NCBI RefSeq assembly: GCF_003429005.1
Contig: NZ_QVQV01000003.1
Span: 62,723-126,722, forward strand
Direction: 5' to 3'
DNA from: Paraburkholderia sp. DHOC27
Lineage (GTDB): Bacteria > Pseudomonadota > Gammaproteobacteria > Burkholderiales > Burkholderiaceae
DNA: 64,000 nucleotides
This document shows, one piece after another, positions 45,539 to 55,816 of this stretch. Made by a program: the position numbers and the translations under genes. Positions within the stretch are counted from its first letter, which is position 1. Each line of letters begins with the position of its first letter. The notes beneath the pieces are model-generated. The model made no database searches. It saw nothing but the letters and a program-made list of their open reading frames with translations, and had not been told where the DNA came from.

Positions 45539-46210
45539 ATGAACGCGCCCCTGCCCGTCCCCGACGACCGCCCGCCGTGCCCTGGCTATCCGCCGGTGCT
45601 GGGCGAATCGCGGTTGCTGACGGACGAGGAGCTGCACGCGTCGCTGGAACACACGCTGCGCGACTGGGATCGCAAGAGCGATCTGTGGCTGTTCGGCTAT
45701 GGCTCGCTGATCTGGAATCCGGGGCTGCCGACTATCGAAGGCAGCCGCTCCAGGGTGCATGGCTACCATCGCGGCCTGTATCTGTGGTCGCGCGTGAATC
45801 GCGGCACGCCGGAACAGCCGGGGCTCGTACTCGCGCTCGACCGTGGCGGCTCGTGCGTTGGCATCGCCTTCCGGCTCGCCGCCGAAGGGGCGATGCCGCA
45901 TCTGGAAGCGCTATGGCGCCGCGAAATGGCGATGGGTTCGTATCGCCCCGCGTGGCTGCCCTGCACGCTGGCCGACGGCCGGCGCGTCACCGCTCTCGCC
46001 TTCGTGATGCGCCGCGACGTGCCGTCGTACACCGGCAAGCTGACCGACGCCATCGTGCAGACGGTGTTCGGCTGCGCCTGCGGGCGCTACGGCACGACGC
46101 TCGACTACGTGAGCCGCACGGTCGCCGCGCTGCGCGAAAGCGGCATGCCGGACCGCGCGCTCGAAGCGCTGCTGGCGCGCTGCCGCGAAGCGGGCAGCGA
46201 CGGCGGTTGA
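45539..46210 (+). CDS. Gamma-glutamylcyclotransferase (ChaC-like)
   Basis: 223 residues. The signature WLFGYGSLIWNPGLP is the nucleotide-binding-like loop of the GGCT/ChaC fold, and later MRRD and YTGK occur as in ChaC proteins. These enzymes release 5-oxoproline from glutathione. It lies 15 bases after ybeY, so it is co-transcribed. Confidence 0.85.
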   Translation: MNAPLPVPDDRPPCPGYPPVLGESRLLTDEELHASLEHTLRDWDRKSDLWLFGYGSLIWNPGLPTIEGSRSRVHGYHRGLYLWSRVNRGTPEQPGLVLALDRGGSCVGIAFRLAAEGAMPHLEALWRREMAMGSYRPAWLPCTLADGRRVTALAFVMRRDVPSYTGKLTDAIVQTVFGCACGRYGTTLDYVSRTVAALRESGMPDRALEALLARCREAGSDGG

Positions 46211-46446
46211 GGCTTACGGGCTACGCGAGGCATCCGCCATCCAGCGCGGCTCCGCCTCCGCGCCCCGCCGCCGATTTTTGCTTCAGCAACACATCACGTG
46301 CCTTTATCCGTTAGGATTGACCCAGGCCCCCTTGCGGCACGGCCGTCATCCTTGCCGGAGCGCCCGGCGGGACACGGTCCTGCCATGTGCGTGGTGTATC
46401 CTTAACGCTCTGCAACAGCGCGCCCAGTCTTGCCGGGCGCACCACC

Positions 46447-47343
46447 ATGAACGACACGTATCCCAGTCGACACCGAACTAGCGACAAACCACAGGAAAAG
46501 CGCTCCCTGCTTGAGCGTCTGACCGATTTCATCTCGCCCGAACCCGACTCTCGCGGCGAACTCCTGGAAATTCTGCAGGACGCGCACGAGCGCAACCTGA
46601 TCGACGCGGACTCGCTGTCGATGATCGAAGGCGTCTTCCAAGTCTCCGAACTTTGCGCGCGCGACATCATGATCCCGCGTGCCCAGATGGACGCGATCAA
46701 CATCGCCGAAACGCCGGCGGATTTCATCCCCTACGTGCTGGAAAAAGCGCACTCGCGCTACCCGGTTTTCGAAGGCAACCGCGACAACATCATCGGCGTG
46801 CTGCTGGCGAAAGACCTGCTGCGCTACTACGCGGAAGAAGAATTCGATGTGCGCGGCATGCTGCGCCCCGCCGTGTTCATTCCGGAGTCCAAGCGTCTGA
46901 ACGTGCTGCTGCACGACTTCCGCGTGAATCACAATCACATCGCGATCGTCGTGGACGAATACGGCGGTGTGGCCGGGCTCATCACCATTGAAGACGTGCT
47001 GGAGCAGATCGTCGGCGACATCGAGGACGAATACGATTTCGACGAGGAAAGCGGCAACATCATCGCTTCGCCGGACGGGCGCTATCGCGTGCGTGCGTTG
47101 ACCGAAATCGAACAGTTCAACGAAACGTTCGGCACGCACTATTCAGACGAAGAAAACGACACCATCGGCGGCCTCGTCACCCATCGCTTCGGGCGCGTGC
47201 CGCATCGCGGCGAGAAAGTGCGCATCGACGACCTGATCTTCGAGATCCTGCGCGGCGACGCCCGCCAGATCCATATGCTGCTGGTGCGCCGCGATCCGCT
47301 CGCGGGACAGCGCGAGCGCGACGCACAGCACGTGCAGACCTGA
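46447..47343 (+). CDS. corC: CorC/HlyC family CBS-domain transporter accessory protein
   Basis: 298 residues. Two CBS domains are visible (ARDIMIPRAQMDAINI, then VLLAKDLLRYY, FRVNHNHIAIVVDEYGGVAGLITIEDVLEQIVGDIEDEYD) followed by the CorC/HlyC C-terminal transporter-associated fold (ALTEIEQFNETFGTHYSDEENDTIGGLVTHRFGRVP). CorC is tied to magnesium and cobalt efflux. It lacks the membrane DUF21 domain. The start at 46447 has GGGCG-rich DNA upstream. It lies 34 bases before lnt. Confidence 0.92.
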   Translation: MNDTYPSRHRTSDKPQEKRSLLERLTDFISPEPDSRGELLEILQDAHERNLIDADSLSMIEGVFQVSELCARDIMIPRAQMDAINIAETPADFIPYVLEKAHSRYPVFEGNRDNIIGVLLAKDLLRYYAEEEFDVRGMLRPAVFIPESKRLNVLLHDFRVNHNHIAIVVDEYGGVAGLITIEDVLEQIVGDIEDEYDFDEESGNIIASPDGRYRVRALTEIEQFNETFGTHYSDEENDTIGGLVTHRFGRVPHRGEKVRIDDLIFEILRGDARQIHMLLVRRDPLAGQRERDAQHVQT

Positions 47344-47377
47344 GCTTCCTTTTTCACTCCGAAACGACCGCGCAACA

Positions 47378-49069
47378 ATGGCCGACCCGATCACTTCCCG
47401 TGCGCGCCGTGGCGTGACGTCTACTGAAACGCAAGCGCAGGCACCCGGCCGTACGTTGCCGCGCTGGCACTACCTCGTGGCATTGCTCGCGGGCGCGGCG
47501 AATACCTTGTCGTTCGCGCCCACGCCGCACGGCGGCTGGCTCGAACTGGCCATCTTCGCGTTCTTCTTCGCGTGGCTCACGCGCACCACCGGCTGGAAAA
47601 GCGCGGCGCTGACGGGCGGCGCGTTCGGCTTCGGCAACTTCGTCACGGGCGTGTGGTGGCTGTACGTCAGCATGCATGACTATGGCGGCATGGCCGCGCC
47701 GCTGGCCGGCGCCGCGCTGGTGCTGTTTTCGCTGTACTTGGCGCTGTATCCCGCGCTGGCGGCAGGCGTCTGGTCGTTTTGCGCAGGGCACGCCAGTAAC
47801 GGCAAACTCAATGAACTGCCGTTTTCACCCACCTGGCACGGCGCATTTGCGTTCGCCAGCGCGTGGGCGGTCGGCGAATGGCTACGTGGCTATGTGTTCA
47901 CGGGTTTTCCGTGGCTCGCGAGCGGCTATCCACAAGTGGATGGCCCGTTCGCCGGGTTTGCGCCGGTCGTGGGCGTGTATGGCGTGGGCTGGATGCTGGC
48001 CTTGGTGGCAGCGTTGATCGTGCAGGCATGGGTGCGCTGGCGTGAGCCTGTCGAGGCGAACGGCAATGCAGGCAACGCAGGCAACACCCGCACCGCACGC
48101 GTGATGCCGCCGCTCGTCGTGGCTCTGGCACTGATCGCAGCCGGGCTGATGCTGCCGTGGGTGGCGTGGACCCAGCCGTCGAATGCGGCGCTCCATGTGC
48201 GTCTGCTGCAAGGCAACGTCAAGCAGGAAATGAAATTCGAGGAAGCGGGCATGGTCGCCGCGATCAACGAATATCAACAGATGATCACGGAAAAACCCGC
48301 TGATCTGATCGTCACGCCGGAGACGGCCATTCCGGTGCTGATCCAGCAATTGCCGCTGCCGTTCTCACAGGCCGTGGGCCACTTCGCCGACACCACCGGC
48401 TCGGCGATCCTGTTCGGCGCGCTGGGCGGCACGGTCACGCCGGAAGGCAGGATCACCGATTTCACCAACAGCCTGTTTGGCATCACGCCGGGCTCGCGCG
48501 ATCTGTACCGCTACGACAAGCATCACCTGGTGCCGTTCGGCGAATTCGTGCCGTGGGGCTTTCACTGGTTCGTGAACCTGATGAATATTCCACTCGGCGA
48601 TTTCGCGCGCGGCCCTGCCGTGCAGAAACCGTTCATGGTGCACAACCAGCCGGTCGCCGTGGATATCTGCTACGAGGATATTTTCGGCGAGGAGATCGCA
48701 CGCTCGATTCGCGAGAGCGATACGCCGGCCGGCGTGCTGGTCAACTCGACGAATCTCGCGTGGTTCGGCGACACGATCGCGCTCGACCAGCACCTGCAGA
48801 TTGCCCGCATGCGTTCGCTCGAAACCGGCCGGCCCATGCTGCGCGCGACCAACACTGGCACGACCGCCGCCATCGACGCCTACGGCAACGTGATCGCGCG
48901 GCTCGCACCGTACACGGTGGGTTCCATCGACGTCATGGTGCAGGGCACCTCAGGCAACACGCCGTACGTGACGAGCGGCAACAACACCGTGCTGGCGGTT
49001 TCGCTGTTCCTGCTGGCGTTCGGCTTCGCGTTCGGGCCGGGCATCCGTCGCCGGAATGGAAACCGCTGA
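47378..49069 (+). CDS. lnt: Apolipoprotein N-acyltransferase
   Basis: 563 residues. An N-terminal part with several membrane helices is followed by a nitrilase-like periplasmic domain. The catalytic triad is visible: Glu in VTPETAIPVL, Lys in YRYDKHHLVPFGEFVPWG and Cys in VDICYEDIFGEE. It adds the third acyl chain to lipoproteins in the inner membrane. The corC-lnt order is conserved in this group. Confidence 0.95.
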   Translation: MADPITSRARRGVTSTETQAQAPGRTLPRWHYLVALLAGAANTLSFAPTPHGGWLELAIFAFFFAWLTRTTGWKSAALTGGAFGFGNFVTGVWWLYVSMHDYGGMAAPLAGAALVLFSLYLALYPALAAGVWSFCAGHASNGKLNELPFSPTWHGAFAFASAWAVGEWLRGYVFTGFPWLASGYPQVDGPFAGFAPVVGVYGVGWMLALVAALIVQAWVRWREPVEANGNAGNAGNTRTARVMPPLVVALALIAAGLMLPWVAWTQPSNAALHVRLLQGNVKQEMKFEEAGMVAAINEYQQMITEKPADLIVTPETAIPVLIQQLPLPFSQAVGHFADTTGSAILFGALGGTVTPEGRITDFTNSLFGITPGSRDLYRYDKHHLVPFGEFVPWGFHWFVNLMNIPLGDFARGPAVQKPFMVHNQPVAVDICYEDIFGEEIARSIRESDTPAGVLVNSTNLAWFGDTIALDQHLQIARMRSLETGRPMLRATNTGTTAAIDAYGNVIARLAPYTVGSIDVMVQGTSGNTPYVTSGNNTVLAVSLFLLAFGFAFGPGIRRRNGNR

Positions 49070-49122
49070 ACGGGTGGGTGCCGCGCTCCAGGCCAAAAAC
49101 CCGCCTCGACTGCCCTTTCCGT

Positions 49123-49128
49123 TAAAAT
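49123..49128 (+). promoter_or_regulatory. Candidate -10 box for glyQS
   Basis: TAAAAT in an AT-rich spot of the 140-base gap before glyQ. No convincing -35 was seen at the expected distance. Confidence 0.3.
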
Positions 49129-49209
49129 CCACGGTTTAGCACTTTGCTCCACCGCCGCCTCGCGCGCCCTGGCGCTCGCGGCGCGGCCTCCATGCCCGAA
49201 AGGCACTTC

Positions 49210-50217
49210 ATGCTCACGTTTCAGCAAATCATCCTGACGCTGCAGTCCTACTGGGACAAGCAGGGTTGCGCGTTGCTCCAGCCGATCGACATGGAAGTCG
49301 GCGCGGGCACGTCCCACGTCCATACCTTCCTGCGCGCCGTCGGCCCCGAACCCTGGCGGGCCGCCTACGTGCAGCCGTCGCGCCGCCCGAAAGACGGCCG
49401 CTACGGCGAGAACCCGAACCGTCTGCAGCACTACTACCAGTACCAGGTCGTGCTGAAGCCGGCGCCGGAGAACATCCTCGACCTGTACCTCGGCTCGCTC
49501 GAAGCGCTGGGTTTCGATCTCAAGCAGAACGACGTGCGCTTCGTGGAAGACGACTGGGAAAACCCGACGCTCGGCGCATGGGGACTCGGCTGGGAAGTGT
49601 GGCTGAACGGCATGGAGGTCACGCAGTTCACCTACTTCCAGCAGGTGGGCGGCCTGGACTGCAAGCCGGTGCTCGGCGAAATCACTTACGGGCTCGAACG
49701 TCTCGCCATGTATCTGCAGAAGGTCGAGAACGTGTACGACCTCGTGTGGACGGAGTGGGAAGAGCAAGGCCCGAACGGTCCTGAGATGCGCCGTCTGAGC
49801 TATGGCGACGTCTATCACCAGAACGAAGTCGAGCAGTCCACCTACAACTTCGAATACGCCAACACCGAGTTGCTGTTCTCGATGTTCAACAGCTACGAGG
49901 CCGAAGCGAAGCGCATGATGGAAGTGCCGCTCGCGCTACCCGCCTACGAACTCGTGCTGAAGGCGGGTCACACGTTCAACCTGCTGGACGCGCGGGGTGC
50001 GATTTCCGTGACGGAGCGCGCCGCTTACATTGGCCGCATCCGTAACCTGTCGCGCCAGGTCGCGCAGGCCTACTACGATTCGCGCGAAAAGCTCGGCTTC
50101 CCGATGCTCGGCAATCCGGTGCACGGTGTACCCGGCCTCACCACTGACGAACAGGACGCCGCGATGCCCGCATGGGCGCCGCCGCTCAAAGTCGAACGCA
50201 AGATCGACCCGGACTGA
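49210..50217 (+). CDS. glyQ: Glycyl-tRNA synthetase alpha subunit
   Basis: 335 residues from [20 protein letters not shown]. This is the class II catalytic subunit: motif-like segments are [49 protein letters not shown] and [14 protein letters not shown]. It joins glycine to tRNA-Gly together with GlyS (alpha2beta2). It precedes glyS by 15 bases. Confidence 0.97.
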   Translation: MLTFQQIILTLQSYWDKQGCALLQPIDMEVGAGTSHVHTFLRAVGPEPWRAAYVQPSRRPKDGRYGENPNRLQHYYQYQVVLKPAPENILDLYLGSLEALGFDLKQNDVRFVEDDWENPTLGAWGLGWEVWLNGMEVTQFTYFQQVGGLDCKPVLGEITYGLERLAMYLQKVENVYDLVWTEWEEQGPNGPEMRRLSYGDVYHQNEVEQSTYNFEYANTELLFSMFNSYEAEAKRMMEVPLALPAYELVLKAGHTFNLLDARGAISVTERAAYIGRIRNLSRQVAQAYYDSREKLGFPMLGNPVHGVPGLTTDEQDAAMPAWAPPLKVERKIDPD

Positions 50218-50232
50218 CGAGAACACGCACAC

Positions 50233-52347
50233 ATGAATCATCCCCAACACGCCACCCTGCTCGTCGAACTGCTGACCGAGGAACTGCCGCCCAAGGCGCT
50301 CGCGCGTCTCGGCGACGCCTTCGCCGAAGGTATTGCGCAGCGCCTCGCGGCGCGCGACCTGATCGACGGTGAACTGTCGTTCGAACGCTATGCCACGCCG
50401 CGCCGTCTCGCGGTCACGATCAAGAACGTGCGCGCCGTCGCGCCGGAAAAGCACGTACGCGAAAAAGTGCTGCCGGTCTCGGTTGCGCTCGATAAAGACG
50501 GTCAACCTACTGCGCCGCTCGCGAAGAAACTCGCCGCGCTCGGTTTCCCCGATTTCTCGGTGAACGATCTGGAACGCGCATCCGACGGCAAGGCCGAAGC
50601 CTTCTTCCTGCGTTATGCGGCGCCTGGCGCAACACTCGCCGAAGGGTTGCAAGCCGCGCTCGACGAAACGCTGAACGTATCGAAGCTGCCCATTCCGAAG
50701 GTCATGACGTATCAGCGCCCGGACGGCACGAACATCCAGTTCGTGCGCCCCGCGCAACGGCTCACCGCTCTGCATGGCACAGAGGTCGTGCCGGTCTCGG
50801 CGCTCGGTGTCGACGCGGACGACACCACGCTCGGCCATCGTTTCCTGTCCGAAGGCTTCGTGCAGATCCAGCACGCCGACGACTACGCGGAAACGCTGCG
50901 TCACAAGGGCCACGTGGTGGCGAATTTCGCTGACCGCAAGGAAACCATTCGCACGCACCTGCTCGCGCAGGCCGAGGGCGACGAAGTGGTCATGCCCGAG
51001 TCGCTGCTCGATGAAGTGACTTCGTTGGTGGAATGGCCGGTGGTGTACACCTGTCGCTTCGAGGACGAGTTCCTGCAAGTGCCGCAGGAATGTCTGATCC
51101 TGACGATGCAGACCAACCAGAAATACTTCGCGCTCACCGATTCGCAAGGCAAGCTGCGCTCGCGTTTTCTGATCGTGTCGAATATCGAAACGGCCACGCC
51201 GGGCGATATCGTCGAAGGCAACGAGCGCGTGGTGCGTCCGCGTCTCGCCGATGCCAAGTTCTTCTTCGAGCAGGACAAGAAGAAGACGCTCGCCGAACGC
51301 GTGCCGCTGCTGGCGAACGTCGTCTATCACAACAAGCTCGGCTCGGCGCTGCAACGCGTCGAGCGGGTGGAAGCGCTGGCCGGTGCGATTGCCGGTCTGC
51401 TCGGTGCCGACCCGGCGCATGTCGAACTCGCGCGCCGTGCCGCACGACTCGCCAAGGCCGATCTGATCACCGACATGGTGGGCGAATTCCCCGAGCTGCA
51501 AGGCACGATGGGCACCTACTACGCGCGCCACGACGGCGAGCCGGAAGAGGTCGCGCTCGCCTGTACCGAGCACTACCAGCCGCGCTTCTCGGGCGACGCG
51601 TTGCCGTCCACCACCACGGGCACGATCGTCGCGCTCGCGGACAAACTCGAAACGCTGGTTGGCATCTGGGGCATCGGCCTGCAACCCACCGGCGAGAAAG
51701 ATCCGTTCGCGCTGCGCCGTCATGCGCTGGGCGTGCTGCGTATCCTTGTCGAGAAGCAACTGCCGGTTGATCTCGTCGAACTGCTGCGCACGGCGTATGC
51801 CCAATTCGCCGCCGTGCCGAACGTCGCTGAATCGACCCAGGCCATCTACGAGTTTTGCATGGATCGCCTGCGCGGTTTGCTGCGCGAGCGTGGCTATTCG
51901 GCCGGTGAAATCGACGCGGTGCTCGCACTCAATCCGACGCGTCTGAACGACGTCGTGGCGCGCCTCGACGCCGTGCGTGAGTTCTCGACGCTCGCCGAAG
52001 CAGCGTCGCTCGCGGCGGCCAACAAGCGCATCTCGAACATTCTGAAGAAGTCGGATGGCGCAACGGTGGGCGGCGTGCAACCCGCCCTGCTGCTGGAGCC
52101 GGCGGAGAAAGCCCTGTACGCGCAACTCGAACAGGTTGCGCCGCGCGTGCAGTCCCAACTCGCCGCACATGAATACACGGGCGCGCTGACGGCGCTCGCG
52201 GCATTGCGCGAACCGGTCGATACGTTCTTCAATGACGTGATGGTGAACGCTGAAGATCCGGCGTTGCGTGCAAACCGTCTGGCCTTGCTCGGCGCTCTGC
52301 ATCAGCAGATGAATTGCGTCGCGGACATCTCCAGACTGGCTGCCTGA
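50233..52347 (+). CDS. glyS: Glycyl-tRNA synthetase beta subunit
   Basis: 704 residues, [23 protein letters not shown] at the start, the family N-terminus. Domains run from the catalytic-support region ([30 protein letters not shown]) through the HD-like core ([26 protein letters not shown]) to the C-terminal anticodon-binding DALR domain. It binds tRNA-Gly and works only with GlyQ. Confidence 0.97.
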   Translation: MNHPQHATLLVELLTEELPPKALARLGDAFAEGIAQRLAARDLIDGELSFERYATPRRLAVTIKNVRAVAPEKHVREKVLPVSVALDKDGQPTAPLAKKLAALGFPDFSVNDLERASDGKAEAFFLRYAAPGATLAEGLQAALDETLNVSKLPIPKVMTYQRPDGTNIQFVRPAQRLTALHGTEVVPVSALGVDADDTTLGHRFLSEGFVQIQHADDYAETLRHKGHVVANFADRKETIRTHLLAQAEGDEVVMPESLLDEVTSLVEWPVVYTCRFEDEFLQVPQECLILTMQTNQKYFALTDSQGKLRSRFLIVSNIETATPGDIVEGNERVVRPRLADAKFFFEQDKKKTLAERVPLLANVVYHNKLGSALQRVERVEALAGAIAGLLGADPAHVELARRAARLAKADLITDMVGEFPELQGTMGTYYARHDGEPEEVALACTEHYQPRFSGDALPSTTTGTIVALADKLETLVGIWGIGLQPTGEKDPFALRRHALGVLRILVEKQLPVDLVELLRTAYAQFAAVPNVAESTQAIYEFCMDRLRGLLRERGYSAGEIDAVLALNPTRLNDVVARLDAVREFSTLAEAASLAAANKRISNILKKSDGATVGGVQPALLLEPAEKALYAQLEQVAPRVQSQLAAHEYTGALTALAALREPVDTFFNDVMVNAEDPALRANRLALLGALHQQMNCVADISRLAA

Positions 52348-52463
52348 TCGCTGTTCATGGCGCGGAGTGAGACTGGCAGAAAGCCGTTCGCTCCGCGCCG
52401 AAGTCATAGCCAAGCTGCACCCTAAAAAAGCGTCCCTAACGTTACTGCAACCAGCCGCCGACC

Positions 52464-53024
52464 ATGCCCATCAGCCCGAAGAAAGTCGTTGTCCTTGACC
52501 GCGACGGCGTGATCAACGTCGACTCCGACGCGTTCATCAAATCGCCGGACGAGTGGGTCGCGCTGCCGGGCAGCCTCGAAGCGATTGCGCGGCTGAATCA
52601 GGCGGGATATCGCGTGGCGATTGCGACCAACCAGTCGGGCATCGGACGCGGCCTCTTCGATATGAACGCGCTCAACGCCATGCATCTGAAGATGCACCGC
52701 ATGGCCGCGGCGGTGGGTGGCCGTATCGACGCGGTGTTTTTCTGCCCACACACCGCGGAGGATCACTGCGAGTGCCGCAAGCCGAAGCCCGGCATGCTGA
52801 AGATGATCGCTGAGCGCTTCGAAGCAGACCCCGAGCACACGCCCACGGTCGGCGACTCGCTGCGCGATCTCGAAGCGGGTGCCGCACTCGGCTTCGCCCC
52901 GCATCTGGTGCTGACCGGCAAGGGACGCAAGACGCTCGAAAAAGGCGGTCTGCCGGAAGGCACGATCGTACATGACGATCTGCGCGCCTTCGCGCTCGAC
53001 TTCCTTTCCGCGGAACACGACTGA
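52464..53024 (+). CDS. gmhB: D-glycero-beta-D-manno-heptose-1,7-bisphosphate 7-phosphatase
   Basis: 186 residues. A HAD-type histidinol-phosphatase-like fold: VVLDRDGVINVDSDAFIKSPDEW with Asp12 and Asp14, ATNQSGIGRG, the zinc loop CPHTAEDHCECRKPKPGML, and VGDSLRDLEAG. It makes ADP-heptose precursors for lipopolysaccharide. It is followed by plsC 53 bases later. Confidence 0.93.
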   Translation: MPISPKKVVVLDRDGVINVDSDAFIKSPDEWVALPGSLEAIARLNQAGYRVAIATNQSGIGRGLFDMNALNAMHLKMHRMAAAVGGRIDAVFFCPHTAEDHCECRKPKPGMLKMIAERFEADPEHTPTVGDSLRDLEAGAALGFAPHLVLTGKGRKTLEKGGLPEGTIVHDDLRAFALDFLSAEHD

Positions 53025-53077
53025 CACGCCCCGCGTGCGTTTCCGAACCCGACACTCTGCCTGACTGATCCCGCCCG

Positions 53078-53836
53078 ATGCGCTTTCTCCGTTCGCTGCT
53101 GCTGCTGGTCTACTTCGTGGTCTACACGATTCCCTACGCGACCGCGTGCTTCATTGCGTTTCCTTTCATGCCCGCCAACCGTCGCTACTGGATGGCAGCC
53201 GGCTGGTGCTCGTCGACCCTTGCGGTGGTGCGCTGGCTCAACGGCATCGACTATCGCATCGAAGGCTTCGAGAATCTGCCGAACGGTCCCGCCGTGCTGC
53301 TTTCCAAGCATCAATCCGCGTGGGAAACACTGGCGTTCCCCGCCTTGATGCCGCGTCCGCTCTGCTATGTCTTCAAGCGCGAATTGCTGTACGTGCCGTT
53401 CTTTGGTTGGGCGCTCGGTCTGTTGAAGATGGTGCACATTGACCGCAAGGAAGGCAAATATGCCTTCGAATCCGTCATCAAACAGGGCAAGACGCGCATG
53501 GAAGAAGGCGCGTGGGTGATCATGTTTCCGGAAGGCACGCGCACGCCAACGGGCAAGCAAGGCAAGTACAAAACCGGTGGCGCGCGTTTCGCGGTGGCGA
53601 CCGGTGCACCCGTCGTGCCGATTGCGCACAACGCAGGACGCGTGTGGCCGCGCAACTCGTTTCTCAAATATGCGGGTATAGTCACAGTGTCGATCGGCAA
53701 GCCGATTGAAACGACGGGGCTCACGCCCGATGAAGTGAACACGCGCGTCGAATCGTGGATCGAAGCGGAGATGCGTCGCATCGATCCTGCTGCGTACCGT
53801 GCCGAAGCCGGCACGTCCGCCGCCGCTCAACTCTGA
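53078..53836 (+). CDS. plsC: 1-acyl-sn-glycerol-3-phosphate acyltransferase
   Basis: 252 residues. An N-terminal membrane helix (LLLVYFVVYTIPYATACFIAFPF) is followed by the acyltransferase motifs: LSKHQSAWET (His78 and Glu83, an HX4E form of the usual HX4D), FKRELLYVPFFGWALG, FPEGTRTPTG and VPIAHNAG. It makes phosphatidic acid in the inner membrane. It belongs to the gmhB-plsC-ygjP row. Confidence 0.9.
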   Translation: MRFLRSLLLLVYFVVYTIPYATACFIAFPFMPANRRYWMAAGWCSSTLAVVRWLNGIDYRIEGFENLPNGPAVLLSKHQSAWETLAFPALMPRPLCYVFKRELLYVPFFGWALGLLKMVHIDRKEGKYAFESVIKQGKTRMEEGAWVIMFPEGTRTPTGKQGKYKTGGARFAVATGAPVVPIAHNAGRVWPRNSFLKYAGIVTVSIGKPIETTGLTPDEVNTRVESWIEAEMRRIDPAAYRAEAGTSAAAQL

Positions 53837-53895
53837 CGCGCCCACGCCCTCGATGGCGTATTTGCGCCGGGGCGTATTGCCCGAAGCCGAAACCG

Positions 53896-54768
53896 ATGCA
53901 GAAGTCTCCCACGTCGCAGCCTGCTGCGGCGCTCGATAGCCGGCAACTCGATCTGCCGCTCTTCGCCGAGCCGGCCCCTGCGCCGTCCTCGCCATTAGCT
54001 CCGTCTGCACCGCAGAAGCCGGGCGCGCCACGCGCGCCGGACGGCTCGAAACTGCGCAGCCTGACCATCGGCGCGCAGACGCTGCACTATCAACTCAAAC
54101 GTTCGTCGCGTCGCTCGATTGGTTTTGCAATCGACAGCAGCGGCTTGATGATCACCGCCCCACGCTGGGTCACGCTGGCCGACATCGAAACCGCCATCAC
54201 CGAGAAGCAGCGCTGGATTTTTGCCAAGCTGATCGAATGGCAAACGCGTGTCGAGCAACGTGCATTGCCGCGTGTGGACTGGAAGGATGGCGCCGAGGTG
54301 CCGTATCTCGGTCAGCCGGTGCGGGTGCGGCTCGGCTCGCCGCAAGGCACGCTCGCCTTCGATGCCGAACAGGCCGCGCTTGCGTTGCCGTTGCCGCTGC
54401 AAGCCGATCCGCAGCAGATCAAGGACCGCGTGCAAGGCTGGCTGCAAGGCGAAGCCAAGCGGTTGTTCGGTGAACGGCTCGCGTTTTACGCGGAGAAGCT
54501 GGGCGTGAGCTATCGCGCTTATGCGCTTTCGTCAGCGGCGACGCGTTGGGGCAGTTGTTCCAGTGACGGCAAGATTCGTCTTAACTGGCGCCTGATTCAC
54601 TTTCCGCTGTCGATCATTGATTACGTCGTCGCGCACGAACTGGCGCATCTGCGTGAGATGAATCACAGTCCGCGTTTCTGGGAGACGGTGGAGTCGATCT
54701 TTCCGGAATTCCGTGAGGCACGGCAGACGCTGAAACATCATCCGCCTGAGTTGCTACCAACCTTGTAG
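53896..54768 (+). CDS. YgjP-like zinc metallopeptidase (DUF45/M48-related)
   Basis: 290 residues from MQKSPTSQPAAAL. An N-terminal 45-residue Pro/Ala-rich linker precedes the YgjP fold: SSRRSIGFAIDSSGLMITAPRWVT, TRWGSCSSDGKIRLNWRLIHFP and the metal site VVAHELAHLREMNHSPRFW (HELAH). No substrate is known. No signal peptide; it should be cytoplasmic. Confidence 0.85.
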   Translation: MQKSPTSQPAAALDSRQLDLPLFAEPAPAPSSPLAPSAPQKPGAPRAPDGSKLRSLTIGAQTLHYQLKRSSRRSIGFAIDSSGLMITAPRWVTLADIETAITEKQRWIFAKLIEWQTRVEQRALPRVDWKDGAEVPYLGQPVRVRLGSPQGTLAFDAEQAALALPLPLQADPQQIKDRVQGWLQGEAKRLFGERLAFYAEKLGVSYRAYALSSAATRWGSCSSDGKIRLNWRLIHFPLSIIDYVVAHELAHLREMNHSPRFWETVESIFPEFREARQTLKHHPPELLPTL

Positions 54769-54811
54769 CGGGCAAAGCCACGCACGCCTTTGCGCACGCT
54801 TTTGCACACAC

Positions 54812-55210
54812 TCACTGCGCGCAGAACGTTTCCTGTAGATGCCGCCAGATCACCTTGCCCTGTGCGTCGCGTTCGAGCACAGCGGTCGAGCGGCGCAGCG
54901 TGCCTTCGCCGTGCCCGTGTCTTTGATGTTCTTTGTAAGTCACCACGGCGCCCGACGGATATTGCGCGACCATCACCATGTCGGTCATGGTGATTTCGAA
55001 ACCCGGGTACTGTCCGCCATTGGCAGCGAAGATGGCGTGCAGCGCCGCGTGGTCCAGCGTTTCGCCGTTCGGCAACACCATCGAAAATTGCGGCGAGAAG
55101 CGCGCCATCAGACGCTCGAACACGGCAGCGTCCGCCGCGCTGTTGTACCAGGCCTGCACGTCGGCGTTGATGTCACCGAGTTCAGCAAAGTAGGGATTCA
55201 CTTCCTGCAT
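54812..55210 (-). CDS. SnoaL/DUF4440-like protein
   Basis: 132 residues from MQEVNPYFAELGDINADVQAWYNS. The pattern of an N-terminal helix then sheets (FSMVLPNGETLDHAALHAIFAANGG...ITMTDMVMVAQYPSGAVVTYKEHQR...VIWRHLQETF) is the NTF2-like fold. Function is unknown. It lies 84 bases after gloA on the same strand. Confidence 0.7.
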   Translation of the reverse strand: MQEVNPYFAELGDINADVQAWYNSAADAAVFERLMARFSPQFSMVLPNGETLDHAALHAIFAANGGQYPGFEITMTDMVMVAQYPSGAVVTYKEHQRHGHGEGTLRRSTAVLERDAQGKVIWRHLQETFCAQ

Positions 55211-55294
55211 GATTCGGTCCTCGGCCCTGCTCTCTGGTGTTCGCTTTAAGCGCCGCATACTCGTATCGAGCGTGCGGCGCATCAGAAACACGGC

Positions 55295-55681
55295 TTATTT
55301 CTTCTTCTGGATGAACTCGATCTTGTAGCCGTCCGGGTCCGTCACGAAGGCGATGACCGTGGTGCCGTGCTTCATCGGACCGGCTTCCCGCACGACCGTG
55401 CCACCCTGCGCCTTGATCTTGTCGCATGCCGCGTAGGCGTCGTCCACTTCCACCGCCAGATGACCGAAGGCCGTGCCGAGATCGTACGACGGCGTGTCCC
55501 AGTTGTGTGTCAGTTCGAGGACGGTGCCGTCCTTCTCATCTTCATAGCCGACAAACGCCAACGTGAATTTGCCTTCCGGATAGTCGTTGCGGCGCAGCAC
55601 TTTCATGCCGAGGAGTTCGGTGTAGAACTTGATCGAACGGTCCAGGTCGCCGACCCGGAGCATGGTGTGAAGCAGGCGCAT
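55295..55681 (-). CDS. gloA: Lactoylglutathione lyase (glyoxalase I)
   Basis: 128 residues from [26 protein letters not shown], with GGGAG upstream. Metal ligands appear in HTMLRV (His5), VLELTHN (Glu), FGHLAVEV (His) and YKIEFIQ (Glu). It converts the methylglyoxal-glutathione adduct to S-lactoylglutathione. The family and length fit the nickel-type bacterial enzyme. Confidence 0.95.
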   Translation of the reverse strand: MRLLHTMLRVGDLDRSIKFYTELLGMKVLRRNDYPEGKFTLAFVGYEDEKDGTVLELTHNWDTPSYDLGTAFGHLAVEVDDAYAACDKIKAQGGTVVREAGPMKHGTTVIAFVTDPDGYKIEFIQKKK

Positions 55682-55816
55682 GGTGTACTCCCAGTTGCGA
55701 AATAACGAGGACGTAAATGTACCCGGAAACACGCAACATTGCAGGGCGTCCTGCGAGCGTGCGAAGTCATTCTGCACGTCCGGCCGGCATCTTTCGTCAC
55801 CCTTTGTCACCTCTCC

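Noticed and set aside
49936..52413. 825-codon minus-strand frame over glyS
   Set aside because: Shadow of glyS; Arg/His-rich antisense product.
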